Positions 10,124-21,490 are shown, numbered from the stretch's first letter. The stretch is 64,000 bases of DNA from Gari tellinella (GCA_922989275.2 OV277857.1:50817083-50881082); one strand, 5' to 3'. Numbers and translations are program-made. Notes: generated by a model not told the origin, from the letters alone.

Positions 10124-10620
10124 TTAACTCATACTCCCATAAATACACCTTTTTACTTCTTTAATTTATTCCTAGACTGAAGAAATTAGTTCCACTTTAC
10201 ACAGCCATGAATACGTGTCATAAGAAATAAAATAGAAATTCTAGCAGATGGTAGCTTAAATCAGGCTGAAAGTAAAGCAGAATGGGCCTTAACTCTTTGA
10301 ACCTTAGTCACGCACATATGCATCATTTGCAAACAGCGTACATGTGAGGAGTACACTTGTCCTATGCAAACAGTGTAGACCCTGATCAGAGGGCTCCTTA
10401 AGGAGCCCTCTGATCAGGACCTACACTGTTTGTAATTTTGACATATATTGTAAAATCAACCTTAAACAGTAAAAAATGGACTTGACTAAATTAAAAACTA
10501 GAATTGTCCATTTGAGGTTTCAGGGAGGAAGGATTAAGGTGCATTATGCTTTACTTTCAATCTGCTTTAAGTAGTCATCTATATTCAATACTAGAAACAG
10601 GCTATGGGGTAACAGGATAA
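10124..10620 (-). mobile_element. Family A copy split by a second B element
   Basis: It opens TTAACTCATACTCCCATAAA and ends GGCTATGGGGTAACAGGATAA. The core is interrupted at its central TTAA (10289) and resumes at 10534 as TTAAGGTGCATTATGC. The layout is the same as at 9326-9812, in the opposite host orientation. Confidence 0.75.
10289..10537 (+). mobile_element. Family B nested in the centre of family A
   Basis: TTAA lies at 10289-10292 and 10534-10537. The termini are CTCTTTGAACCTTAGTCACG and CAGGGAGGAAGGA. The hairpin is near-perfect: CAAACAGTGTAGACCCTGAT, CAGAGGGCTCCTTAAGGAGC and complement. Its own loop again contains TTAA. Confidence 0.85.
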
Positions 10621-10694
10621 ATCCAAAGGCTGACAGTAAATCAGAAAGCTTTCTGCTTTACTATTAACCTGCTTTAACCAGCCACTTATTAGGA
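10621..10694. mobile_element. Family A or D core fragment
   Basis: GGCTGACAGTAAATCAGAAAGC, then TTTCTGCTTTACTATTAACC, then TGCTTTAACCAG form one hairpin. It is followed by TTATTAGGATATAG, as in the right half of A. It runs into the unit starting at 10695. Confidence 0.45.
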
Positions 10695-11318
10695 TATAGT
10701 ATACCTTACCTACGTACGTTCCTTCTTTATCTTTGTACGAGCTATAGCGGTCACTATTTTACGATAGTGCCCACTAATAGTGCCCGCTGAGCACAGTTGA
10801 CGTCATATGATGACGTCGTGATGATTGCGTAATGGAATGTGAAATAACCGCTTAAGGAAGTGTTACCGTCACTTTTAGCAAATATTAGCCATGTCCGAGT
10901 AGATCTAGATCTAATTGTAAATAAAATGTGAAATGTATTTTGAATTGAAATTTATCTATGATAAAATATAAGACTTATAGAGATTAGTTGCGACTTAAAG
11001 AGTTGATCTGTTTTAGTCTTATAAACGTTTAAATATTTGTGACTTAAAGAGTTGATCTGTTTTAGTCTTATAAACGTTTAAATATTTATTTTTTTACAAC
11101 ACATTAGCTTTGATTGTTTGCGATAAATTTTGAATAGATCTATCAATTTTACATTATAAGTTTCATAATATGGAAAGTGTAGATTCAAGTATACATAAAG
11201 AAGCTTACTACATGCAAAATTTTATTAAAGGGAGGTTATCAATGCACATATATACTTGTACATTACTTGTCAATACACAGAACTGTTTTGATCCTAATTA
11301 AAAGTGCGGTATACTATA
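10695..11318. mobile_element. Short element with TATAGTATACC ends and a 49-bp direct repeat
   Basis: TATAGTATACC at 10695 and GGTATACTATA at 11308-11318 are perfect 11-bp inverted ends. Inside, a 49-bp unit starting GACTTAAAGAGTTGATCTGT occurs twice in tandem (10992-11040 and 11041-11088) with almost no change. I do not recognise the family, and no target duplication is obvious. Confidence 0.5.
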
Positions 11319-11446
11319 AGAAATAGTACAGCCCACTTCGGGCCTCCTTGCATTATAGTGACCTCCCAGTCAGCCCCAAAATAGTTTACGGCCCTCAGCC
11401 TTCGGCAATGCAAGAAGGCCCTCATCGGGCTGTACTATTTCTTATA
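11315..11446. repeat. Foldback hairpin
   Basis: TATAAGAAATAGTACAGCCC and its complement form perfect 20-bp outer arms. Pairing continues inward with gaps (CGGGCCTCCTTGCATT / AATGCAAGAAGGCC). It abuts the TATAGTATACC element and shares its last bases. Confidence 0.65.
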
Positions 11447-11764
11447 TAGCTTATTGATATTGCCTAATCAATCTGATTATTCTTATATATTTTCAGGCAT
11501 ACAGATTATTCTATCTGAGACGTTCCAAAGAGCTTCCTGATGCCAAGTGTGTGCATGCACCATCAAATCATTTGGTTTCTGTGTGGCCTGATACTCCAAA
11601 CACTGTTTAGTTTGTGCAGGAACAATACTGTTTAGTTTGTGCTGGAACAATACAGACAGGCGTGAAGTGTACAACTGTGTAGTAGATTCTCATGAACAAT
11701 ATTACCCCGTGCTGAATGACTTGTCCGTTTTAAAATTGTAGTTGAATTGTTCACTTTTAACCTT

Positions 11765-12020
11765 TCTACCATTGAAGTACATTTGAACGCTCCTTTAATT
11801 TATGCCTCCACTGAAAAAAAATAGTCCCACTTTCATTGCATGTATTACTATATTCTATATCCTAGCAGATGGTAGCTTCAACTTGCTTGAATTTAAGCAG
11901 ACCGAAAGTAAAGCAGAATGCTCCTTAAGGCAAACTCTGCATTGCTTTTGAGCTGTTTTATAAAAAGTCGTCAAGGGTCTTCGAAACTAGAAACAGTCAA
12001 TAGAGTAATGGTTAAAATGA
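11765..12020 (-). mobile_element. Diverged family A copy
   Basis: Recognisable parts are CTTTAATTTATGCCTCCACTGAA, TCCTAGCAGATGGTAGCTT, GTAAAGCAGAATGCTCCTTAAGG and AAACTAGAAACAG, ending AGAGTAATGGTTAA. The left terminus has decayed. Confidence 0.55.
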
Positions 12021-12079
12021 ATACTCTCTAGTAGTGTTACACATTGATAGTAGTTGGAACAGCACAAATGTACAGGAGC

Positions 12080-12138
12080 AAGCACCTATAGGAGCTGTCT
12101 GCTTTACTGTTATCTTGCTTTGAGCAGTCACATGCCAT
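12080..12138. mobile_element. Family D core fragment
   Basis: AGGAGCTGTCTGCTTTACTG, then TTATCTTGCTTTGAGCAGTC, matches the right arm of the D hairpin. No terminus remains. Confidence 0.45.
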
Positions 12139-12258
12139 CTTACAAAAAATAGTCTTTTTGATGAGTGGTCCAAAAAATCTGCCTTATATGCAAAGTGAGA
12201 AGTTATTACGAGTATTTATACTTTGTTTTTGTCTGATCATGACTTATATTCAGACATA

Positions 12259-12452
12259 CAGTTGAAACTCAATACTTAGAACACGTTTAAATCAACCTTA
12301 CCAGTATTCGATTAGTTCAATTTCGATAACTCTATTTCGCTAAATTCGAACATACCCGTATTTCAAAGTTAAAACGTGGCTAGGCCACGTTTTAACTTTG
12401 AAATACGGGTATATTCAAACTAACGCGAGTTTGAAGTATCCAGATTCGACTG
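12259..12452. mobile_element. Pogo-like non-autonomous element with perfect hairpin
   Basis: It begins TA-CAGTTGAAACTCAATACTT and ends GAAGTATCCAGATTCGACTG-TA. A perfect 29-bp-arm palindrome sits at 12352-12412 (ATACCCGTATTTCAAAGTTA... with 3-base loop TAG). CAGT(T/C)GAA ends with a TA duplication fit the pogo group. Confidence 0.7.
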
Positions 12453-12558
12453 TAGTTAAAATGAATATACATATGAAATTAATAACTGTGCCATTCAAAG
12501 TTAAATAACATTAGAAGATTAAACTTATATTGCTTTAACAAATATATCAATTATAATA

Positions 12559-13497
12559 CGAGGGGTGTTTCATAATTAATGCAACTAGATCAATAACTTT
12601 AATAATATAAGTGCGAAATGCATATGTGATACATCATTCGAAAGAGTCATTCTTCGCCTACAGAATGGTATAATTCACGGTAAGATCACATGACTAAACA
12701 AGTCACACCATGAGCCTAAATGACCCCAAGTCAAGGGCACTGGACCGTTTTTATGTATTTTTGAGGTAATGTTTCGAACAAAATTTAATACTGTAATTAC
12801 CATGACGGTTTTATTATTTGAAATAATTTTATGAAACTTTTGGTCAGATTAATTTAGACAATTATACACAAATTACGCGATTTAAAATTATATTATTTTA
12901 CAAAATGACAAAAATATAGGTAATATCTAACTCTTACTGAAAAATCTTAAAAAAAGACACTAGTGTTATGTTCAAGAGGTTTTGTTGAAATCTAGAACAC
13001 ATTTTGTTTTATCAAACCATGCTATAATTGAAGTAATTGAAGCAGATGTTCATGTTTTAAAATCTAATTAAAGATATACGAATCTAGAAAAATTTCAAAG
13101 CGTTCGAAAATTCATGTCAACTTTTTTCATTAGCAAAATGAGAAATTTCATTTTTTTAAAAAAAGAGATTTAAAAAAGCTGAGTCTTTTAATTGTAATGT
13201 AATCTTATTTATATTAAAATTCAGACATAAACTGATATATTTCAAAACCAAAGTAAAGAACTTTTACTTTTAAAAAAGTTATTAGGTCAATAAGTAAAGT
13301 CTGAAAAGTACTATTTTCTAGTGCCCTTGAGGAGGGGTCATTTAGATATGTATTGTGATTTATCCGGTAATGTGATCCAATAGTGCATTATACCATCGTG
13401 TAGGTGAGAAATTGCCCTTTCCATAATCGCACATGCATATTACAATAATTATATCGAAGTAATTAATGGAGTTGCATTAATTATGAAACACCCCTCG
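12559..13497. mobile_element. Mariner-derived element with long inverted repeats
   Basis: TA flanks both sides. The ends read CGAGGGGTGTTTCATAATTA and its complement, in all about 29 near-perfect bases. Weaker inverted similarity runs inward some 190 bp: AATGACCCCAAGTCAAGGGC on the left answers GCCCTTGAGGAGGGGTCATT on the right. The middle is AT-rich and non-coding. It shares the CGAGGG...TGT style of terminus with the mariner at 540-1996, so a related transposase probably moved it. A fragment of the same family is at 50021-50212. Confidence 0.75.
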
Positions 13498-13623
13498 TAG
13501 CACAGTTATGTGACCAAGTTAATCCGTTACCCAATAGCCGATTTTGAGTTCTAATACGCCATCAATACGCCTTTTCATGCCTCTAATTTAGTCCTCTACT
13601 GAAGAAAATAACTCTACTTTATA

Positions 13624-14156
13624 ACATAACTGACGACGTGAGCGTTGAATAACACCCATTGTTTAAATGTTATATATAACTAGTTATATAGCTATGCAAA
13701 TGAGGTACGCCACGACGTCGTTTACTTGTGACGTCTTTAAAATACGTTTTAAAATGCGTTCGATTTCCAACGTCTTCATTCCATTATGTAGATTCAATTT
13801 ATAGATTTTGGTGTAGTTAATCAATATTAGATCTACATGAAAGTATTTATTAATACATATAACAACATAAACATTATGCTAGTGAACGGGGTTAATTTGG
13901 AACAACTTTTTTTCCTGTATAGATCTACTTATATCGCGCTTAGCATTCACTTGACCTCAAAGGCTGCAATAAATAACATTTCTAGGTTATGTTATAAAAA
14001 GAATATAACATTCGTGTTAATAATTTATTTGATTTATCAAACTTGTCGTTTTAGAAAATGATAAAAACTCGGCAAAGCCTCGTTTTTATCGTTTTCTAAA
14101 AGACTCGTTTAATAAATCCAATAAATTATGAACACTCATGTAATATCCTATATTTA
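13624..14156. mobile_element. Unassigned insert within family A
   Basis: This ~530-bp block splits an A element; TTATA is present at both joints and may be the target duplication. It contains an inverted pair at about 14018-14130: TTTATCAAACTTGTCGTTTT... around the loop GGCAAAGCC. No transposase frame is present, and the 74-codon frame at 13837 shows no recognisable feature. Confidence 0.5.
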
Positions 14157-14295
14157 TATAGTCATGAATGTAAATCATAAGAAATATTTTTTATATCCCA
14201 GTAAATAGTAACTTAAAGCAGGCTGACAGTAAAGCAGAATGTGCCTTAAGGCACATTCTGCTTTACTTTCAGCCTGCTTTAAGTGGTCACCTATT

Positions 14296-15433
14296 TTTAG
14301 CTCACCTGAGCCAAAAGGCTCAAGGTGAGCTATTGGGATGGCCCTGTGTCCGGCGTCCGTCGTCGTGCGTATGTGCGTCGTCGTTAACAATTGCTTCAAA
14401 TGACATCTCCTCCTATACCCCTTGACAGAATTCAACCAAACTTTACAGAAATGTTCCTTGGGTCAAGCTCTTTCAAATTTGTTCAAAGAATTAAAAACAA
14501 TGCCGAACTCTGGTTGCCATGGCAACCAAATTGAAAAAATAAGGAAATCTTAAAAAATCTTGTCAAAAACTGCAAGGGCCAGAGCTTAGATATTTGGCAC
14601 ATAGCATCATCTACAGGTCCTCTATCAAGTTTGTTCAAATTATGCCCCAAGGGTCAAAATTGGCCCCGCCCCGGGGGGTCACAGTTTTACATAGAGTTAT
14701 ATAGTGAACTTTTCAAACGTCTTCTGCTCTGAAACCAATGTGGCCAGAGCTTTGATATTTGACATGGAGACACTTCTAGATGTCCTTTACCAAAATTGTT
14801 CAAATGGTTGTGGTCGGTTGCATAACTAGGTCACAGGAGCTAAAAATAGATTTTTTCTATGAAAACTTAAAAAATCTTCTTGTCTGAAACTACAAGGGCC
14901 AAAGCTTAGATATTTGGCACATAGAATCGCCTACAGGTTCTCTATCAAGTTTGCTCAAAATATGCCCCTGAGGTCAAAATTGGCCCGGCCCCGGGGGTCA
15001 GAAATTGTACAAATGGTTCTGGTCCGTTGCATAACTAGGTCACAGGAGCTAAAACTAGATTTTTTCAGTGAAAAATTAAAAAATCTTCTCGTCTAAAACT
15101 ACAAGGGCCAGAGCTTAGATATATGGCTGATATCATTGCCTACAGGTCCTCTATTAAGTTTGTTCAAATTATGCCCCTAGGGTCAAAATTTGCCCCGCCC
15201 CGGGGGTCACTGTTTTACATAGAGTTATATAGTGAAATTTTCAAACATCTTCTCTGAAACTATTATGGCCAGAGCTTTTATATTCTGTATGGTGACACTT
15301 TTAAATATACTTTACATATTTTGTTCAAATTGTTCCGGTCTGTTGCATATCTAGGTCAGTCCTGGACATAAATCAATATCTCCATTTTTCCAATTATTCT
15401 CAGGTGAGCGAATATGCCCCATGGGGCTCTTGT
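14296..15433 (+). mobile_element. Family C element, nested in family A
   Basis: It begins TTAGCTCACCTGAGCCAAAA with a hairpin (CTCACCTGAGCC...GGCTCAAGGTGAG). It ends CTCAGGTGAGCGAATATGCC, then CCATGGGGCTCTTGT. The body repeats phrases such as CAAGGGCCAGAGCTTAGATA and TCTATCAAGTTTGTTCAAAT several times. A second copy is at 26389-27322. It is non-coding; the transposition class is not clear. Confidence 0.65.
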
Positions 15434-15464
15434 CAAATCTAGAAACAGGCTATGAGGTAATGGG

Positions 15465-15651
15465 TTAAGTGGGGTTGAGCATTAAGGTGCATTCTGCTTT
15501 ACTTTCAGCTTGGTTCAAGCTATTATCTGCTAGAATATAGAAAATAATTCTTATAGTACTTATTCATTTCACTGTATAAAGTGGAACTATTTTCTTCAGT
15601 GTATAAATAAATTAAAGGCATGAAATGCATAATCATTGAGTAATGGGTTAA
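15465..15651 (+). mobile_element. Family A right-half copy
   Basis: It starts at the TTAA closing the previous A element, jumps straight to TTAAGGTGCATTCTGC, and ends GAGTAATGGGTTAA. The left half, up to the centre of the palindrome, is missing. Confidence 0.6.
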
Positions 15652-15954
15652 CTGTTCTACAAGTCAATTAACATATTTTCTCGGGTTGCAGGTTTTAGAA
15701 ATATCATGTTGTCAATTATTAACAAATTTTACTTTAATACTTATGTAAAAGTTTATATTGGTCTGCACTGTTGTTCGCTTTTAAAATGCAACATACAAAA
15801 CAGGGTAAATGAAAATTGTTGCAGAGACAGCGCTGACATTATTGGCTCAATAACGCTGCCATGTCTCCAGTTTGTTAGTTTAACTGCATTCAGCAATAGT
15901 TGACATACATCTGACTTTGACAAGCTACAAACAAAAGTAAAGAGCTTTCTGCAA

Positions 15955-16063
15955 TACAGTAAAGAAGCTTTCTGTTTTACTGTCACTTTGCTTTAAGTAG
16001 TCACTTGTCTTAAACACCTAATAATTAATACAATTTAGTGGTCGTAATAGAGAGATTATACTG
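15955..16063. mobile_element. Family D right-half fragment
   Basis: AAGAAGCTTTCTGTTTTACTG, CACTTTGCTTTAAGTAG and ATTTAGTGGTCGTAATAGAG, ending ACTG-TA, match the right half of D. Confidence 0.6.
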
Positions 16064-16150
16064 TAATATGCAGTGACTTGTCTTAACCTTTCTTATGTTG
16101 AATAGTCATATATAAAACTGCCCACTATGAACTGATACTTACTGAGTCTA

Positions 16151-16400
16151 TTAACCCTTTACCTCATAGCCTGTTTCTAGTTTTAATGACAGGTGACCAC
16201 TTAAAGCAGGTTGAAAGCAAAGCAGAATGTGCCTTAAGGCACATTCTGCTTTACTTTCAGCCTGCTTTAAGCTAAAATCTGCTAGGCTATATAAAATATT
16301 GTAATGGTAATTGTTCATCGGATATAAACTTGAACTATTTTCTTCAGCGTAGGAATAAATTAAATACGCTAAAAGTCGCTTCTATGGGGGAAAGGGTTAA
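16151..16400 (+). mobile_element. TTAA family A, subfamily with CCCTTTACC ends
   Basis: It runs from TTAACCCTTTACCTCATAGC to GGGGGAAAGGGTTAA. The core palindrome GCAGAATGTGCCTTAAGGCA is intact. This variant end (AAAGGG instead of AATGGG) recurs at 18730 and 22672. Confidence 0.8.
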
Positions 16401-16410
16401 AGTAGACATT

Positions 16411-16477
16411 TGCAAACAGTGTTGACCTGATGAGACGTTGTGTTACACTGCATGTCATCAGGGTTTGCACTGTTTGC
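16411..16477. repeat. Isolated core-1 hairpin
   Basis: TGCAAACAGTGTTGACCTGA and CATCAGGGTTTGCACTGTTTGC form a decayed core-1 hairpin directly after an A element. No terminal repeats of B, E, F or G are recognisable around it. Confidence 0.5.
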
Positions 16478-17499
16478 TCTTGCATATGAAATGTTCTGCT
16501 GTATGGAAAAGCATGACAGTGTCTTTAGTAATATATCACCCGTGTATATCTTAAATGAAATCTTTCAGCAAGCCTATAGGGAGAGTTCTTTGGGGTGTGG
16601 GTAAAATACTGACGGAGTTTACTGACCAGTTGAAATAAGAACAAATCACTGACGAGTTAAGTTATATAGGCTTTCTTCGGGTTTACTGACCAGTTGAAAT
16701 AAGAACAAATGTCACTGACGCTATGTAAACGTATGGGAAAGTGACTGACCACAATGGATCTGAATAAATTAGAACATTGTACGCGAGTATAATTGAAGTT
16801 ATTTAGTATTGTAAAAGTAATATATCAAAATATAATATAAATTATAGATTATATATCTGTAAAAAAAAAATTAAAAACATTAAAAAAAAAATTAAATCAA
16901 AGTTTAAGATGTTATAAGTATTGTTTTATATAAACACTTGATGAATGTTAAGCCATGAATTTAAAAATTAATTTAAAATTTAAAATTTAATTTTTTATTT
17001 TATTTATTTTAATATTGATCTAGACAAAGATATAATAGATTCAATATTAATTTATAAGTGTATAACAAATTTAAGCCAAATTTTATAAAAGTTTGAAATA
17101 GATGAAGATCGTGGTTAACACTGCTCAAATAGAATTATACACAGGTCCTCGATATTGACTGATGGTATTTGTTCAAAATTGTTACTGACCACATGAAGAA
17201 AGAACAGTGTACTGTCGATTTAAAATTATAATTATAGCATTTCACTGACGACTTAAGCAAAGAGGAATAAACACTGACGGCTGACTAGGCACAGAAGCAC
17301 TGACCACATAAAGCTTAGAACAATCTGTTTATATAGGCTTTACTCGGGTTTACTGACCAGTTGAAATAAGAACACATGACTGACCACTTGAAATAAGAAG
17401 GATTGCCATTGACGCTATGTAACGTATGGGGAAAATGACTGACCACATTGGGTCTGAATAAATTGGATCATTTTATGCGAGTAGAAGTGTGACTCGAGT

Positions 17500-18729
17500 T
17501 TTATTTCAGTGATTTATTATTGTTAACTTAATAGAATAATATCTTTCATTTATTATTTGCGTAGGTAAAATTAATTACTGGAAATAAATAAAAGTTTTAA
17601 TTTTAAAATGTCTCAGTTAAAGTAAAAGAAAAGTTCAATACATTATTAAGTCGTTTTATTACATTGAATTAAAGTTCTAAATAATGTATTGCCATTACTT
17701 TATTCATTTAATTTTTTTTGAAAGCATCCGCTACACAATCAATTGTGTATCCAAGGCTCGGGATCGTTCACCCTGCTTTCGTGAGCCTCATAATTTTGAA
17801 TTTTGGTGGCAAGTACATATTATTAAGTTAAGATAGCCCCTTTTAAGTTTAAAAAAAGGCCAAAATGCAATAGCGCCGAAAAGTCAATCTCATTAAAAGT
17901 ACAATGGTCGCTATGATCGCACATAGGATCCAATCAAAAAAATCTAATGAGTTTATCGACCGCCTATAACAGTTGGGGGCGTGTCCTAATGTGTTAGCCC
18001 AAGATAATGTAAGCACGTGCTTCGAAAGTTAATCATGCCTGTATGCCCGATTGAATATAACACCCTGCTGTTAATTGGGTTCCCTGTTTATTAAGAGTTT
18101 GGCTAGTTGATTACATTGTATGGTTGGCTTAATCTGACACGTTGTTTAATTTGGGCACGCTATGGGCGAAATCTCTGCACGTGCCGCTCATTTAAATAAA
18201 AAAAAATTCAATGCTAAATCAATGGATATTCAATAATAATTTAATGCTTAATGTGAGGCAATGGTAATGCAGTAAGCTGATTTATGTATTACCTTTGTCT
18301 TGCATTAAATGGTCATCTGTCTCTTTTAATTGTGCTGACTGTATATATTTTACAGGTATGTGAGAGATCTGGATCAAATCTATTATATTAATAGCTTGAA
18401 GGAGTATACTATATTTGATTTAATGTTCGGGTAGGTAGAGCTGTAATGGTACATGGTGGATGACTGTTAAATACTCATAATGCGTGTCAAAGAGTTTGGA
18501 TTATGATCAGTCGTCACGTTTCACGAAGGCAGTGGAAAGGTTCGCTGATGCACAAATTGCTGATCTAGTATACGCTGTTTGCATATTATACTAACGCAGC
18601 GAATGACTTGTTATATAATTCTTTATTTTGTTTGTCAAAAAGTTTGATATCTGATCACTGTTTCTAATCAGGATTCAACATTTTATTTATTACCTGTTAG
18701 TATTGATCATCTTATAATACTGTTGGGTG
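17500..18729. other. Spacer of the long-TIR element
   Basis: This stretch is AT-rich with no frame over 60 codons and no terminal repeats that I can see. A slightly GC-richer block at about 17720-18180 could be captured sequence, but I recognise nothing in it. Confidence 0.35.
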
Positions 18730-18960
18730 TTAACCCTTTACCCAATAGCCTGTTTCTAGTTTTGAAAATAGGTGACAATTTAAAGCAGGTTGAAAGTAAA
18801 GCCGAATGCGCCTTAAGGCGCATTCGACTTTACTTTCAACCTTTTATAAGTTTCAACCTACTTGAATAAAGAATATTCCTTACAATAAATATTCATTACT
18901 GTATAAATTGGAGCTATTTTCTTCAGCAGAGGAATAAACTTCTATTAGGGAAAGGGTTAA
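18730..18960 (+). mobile_element. TTAA family A (CCCTTTACC subtype), complete
   Basis: It is bounded by TTAACCCTTTACCCAATAGC and TTAGGGAAAGGGTTAA. The core palindrome reads GCCGAATGCGCCTTAAGGCG. It inserted inside the spacer of the long-TIR element. Confidence 0.8.
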
Positions 18961-19230
18961 GGTTGTTTATGTTGTTTCTTTATTTATAACAAGCGACGGT
19001 CCAATTAAAGGCAAACAATAATTAAAGATACATTACTATTGTTCTTGTTCTTAAGCGTTCAGCACAGAGAGTCATTGTGTACAACGACATTTTATAAAAA
19101 GGTCTGACTTGTTTTAATATCAAAACGAGTTCATTGCATATCCCCTGAAGAAGACGTAACTGTCGAAAGCGCTCGGGAATATATCTATAGTTAGAATATT
19201 GCAGCACTGTAAGAGTAACTTATATCTCAA

Positions 19231-19362
19231 CCATATATATATATATATATATATATATAGGATGGTTCATTCTTGTTGGTACATTTCATTGTTACAGCTA
19301 GGCGCTGCCGTATCTGACCGAGTATGTGTATGTCTGACTGTGTAGTGTGTTCACATTATCTA

Positions 19363-19397
<35 letters not shown>

Positions 19398-19545
19398 GAA
19401 TTAAAAAAATAAATGATGTATTATAGGCTTTAAAAACACAATTTTATTTCTTCAAATAATGCGCGACATATATAAAAAAAAAATTTGCAAACGAACTTTT
19501 AGATGTAGAATATCTGATAGACATTATATATATATATATATATAT
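19231..19545. repeat. TA-dinucleotide microsatellites
   Basis: Runs of (TA)n lie at about 19231-19258, 19371-19397 and 19524-19545, the second preceded by CTCTCTCTC. They sit just inside the right arm of the long-TIR element. Confidence 0.8.
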
Positions 19546-20928
19546 TAATTTTAAATTTAATTTTAAAATTGATGTAGATCTACACTTCAATGGCGAATGT
19601 ATCTCATATAATATGTGAGTGTTAACTACGACGTTAAGCTTTTTTCCACTTTATTAAAATTTGGCTTAAAATGGTCAAAATTCCACTTAAAATTTGAAAG
19701 TAATAAAAAAAATTGTCAAACATTAAAAAATAAATGTATTAGATCTTTCTAGATCAATAATTAAATCGAATAAAATATTTATTTTTTTTAATTTTGAAAT
19801 TTTAATTGATGTTTTTATTTGATGGATTCTTATCAACGTTTACTTAAATCATTCATCAAGCAATTAAAAACAAATCCCATATATAATCTTAAACCTTGTA
19901 TCAATATTTTTTTGATATTGGATTTATATTCTATATAACTTATATTACATTTTGATATTTTACTTCACAAATTATAATTCACTTTAATTATACGCACGGA
20001 CATGTTCTAATTCATTCAGATCCATTGTGGTCAGTCACTTTCTCCATACATTTACATAGTGTCAGTGTCAAGCCTTCTTATAGATACGAGGAAACTGTTC
20101 TAATTTTAAGTCGTCAGTAGATTGTTCTTTCTTCATGTGGCCAGTAACAATTTTGAACAAATACCATCAGTCAATATCGACCTAAATCGGTCAGTATAAT
20201 GTTCTTAATCTATGTCGTCAGCGACTGTAAGTCTATTGACCTGTGTATAATTCTATTAGTAATATTGAATCTATTATATCTTTATCTAGATCAATATTAA
20301 AATAAATAAAAAAAATCTTTTTAATTTTTAAATTTTAAATTAATTTTTAAATTCATGTCTTAACATTCATCAAGTGTTTATATAAAACAATACTTATAAC
20401 ATCTTAAACTTTGATTTAAATTTTTTTTTTAATTGTTTTTTTGTTTACAGATATATAATCTATAATTTATATTATATTTTGATATATTACTTTTACAATA
20501 CTAAATAACTTCAATTATACTCGCGTACAATGTTCTAATTTATTCAGATCCATTGAGGTCAGTCACTTTCCCATACGTTTACATAGCGTCAGTGACATTC
20601 GTTCTTATTTCAACTGGTCAGTAAACCTGAGGAAAGCCTATATAACTTAACTCGTCAGTGATTTGTTCTTATTTCAACTGGTCAGTAAACTCCGTCAGTA
20701 TTTTACCCACACCCAGTTCTTTGCAATGTCCAGGCCTAAATGGGTTAAAAAAATATACTTACAATTAAATTAAGTTAGTTAGTTTGACAGTTCTACAGTT
20801 AGTTCTACAGTTAATACACATGGCATTTGCAATGAAATCATAGCGTTGAATGTTCTAAATCATTGTTGAAATTCTAATGCAGAAAATATTGGTTTCCTTC
20901 AAATACATTACTTATATGCAAGCTGCTA

Positions 20929-21162
20929 CAGTGGAGAAAACATTGTTTTTTCCAATAAACTCGTTTACGCTAAAATTTATTACCATTGCAAATATTTTGG
21001 AGCCTGAACAGATGCCAGGTAACCTGGCATCTGATCAGGCTCCAAACTGTTTGCCACTTAGATTAAAACGAAAAGTCAGAATTATCAAACAGTTGTTATT
21101 TTCAGCATTTTAGGGCTTAGCGTTTGCGTTTAAATGGGAAAGAATAACGTTTTCTCCATTGT
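20929..21162. mobile_element. TA family G copy carrying core 1
   Basis: It begins TA-CAGTGGAGAAAACATTG and ends GAATAACGTTTTCTCCATTG. The inner termini CTCGTTTACGCTAA / TTAGCGTTTGCG are also inverted. The central hairpin is TTTGGAGCCTGAACAGATGC, CAGGTAACCTG, and complement to CAAACTGTTTGCC. This is a clear case of core 1 inside TA-type termini. Confidence 0.75.
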
Positions 21163-21312
21163 TCCACTATTTCATGGACACACGCAGATAAGGACATGCA
21201 GGATTGCCTTTCTAATGCTTGAAAGTTGGAAAAGCTTGGATGTCTTGGATTACTGCTTTACAGGCCATCCTGTATTAACATGCCACCTGGCTGAAGTGAC
21301 CAGTATACTAGT

Positions 21313-21465
21313 CATCTAGAGTGCATTTGTAAAGAGTACACTTTTACAATGCAAATACTGAAGACCCAGATCAAAGGGCTCACTAAAGAAGTCTGCACTG
21401 TTTGTAACATATTGCAAAAGCAACCCTAAATAGTCAAATGGTCTAGACTTAAGTTGAATGTGCCA
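21313..21465 (+). mobile_element. Family B fragment
   Basis: GTACACTTTTACAATGCAAAT, CTGAAGACCCAGATCAAAGG and AGTCTGCACTGTTTGTAAC, then GGTCTAGACTTAAGTTGAA, follow the B order. The termini have been lost. Confidence 0.5.
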
Positions 21466-21490
21466 AGCATGATAGATAACTTTTTTATAC

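Larger units (their letters stand above)
13519..15468 (-). mobile_element. Family A copy opened by two insertions
   Basis: The A element can be read in three pieces. First, TTAATCCGTTACCCAATAGCC to ACTCTACTTTATA (13519-13623). Second, TAGTCATGAATG through an intact core to GTGGTCACCTATTT (about 14157-14295). Third, TCAAATCTAGAAACAGGC to ATGAGGTAATGGGTTAA (15434-15468). An unassigned insert and a C element fill the gaps. Confidence 0.7.
16593..20714. mobile_element. 4.1-kb long-TIR element with 9-bp TSD (MULE-like)
   Basis: The left end is GGGTGTGGGTAAAATACTGA and the right end is its complement, TCAGTATTTTACCCACACCC apart from small changes. AGTTCTTTG is duplicated exactly on both sides (16584-16592 and 20715-20723). 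Inverted similarity runs roughly 0.9 kb into each arm (to about 17500 and from about 19840). The arms are made of repeated modules such as CTGACCAGTTGAAATAAGAA and TGACCACAATGGATCTGAAT. A 9-bp duplication with very long TIRs is the hallmark of Mutator-like elements. No transposase is visible, so this would be a non-autonomous or foldback member. An A element (18730-18960) and TA microsatellites lie in the spacer. Confidence 0.75.

Noticed and set aside
19140..19180. CCTGAAGAAGACGTAACTGTCGAAAG, reminiscent of a hammerhead ribozyme core
   Set aside because: The core would be CUGAAGA instead of CUGAUGA, and I could not place convincing stems I and III. A descriptor search would be needed to revive it.
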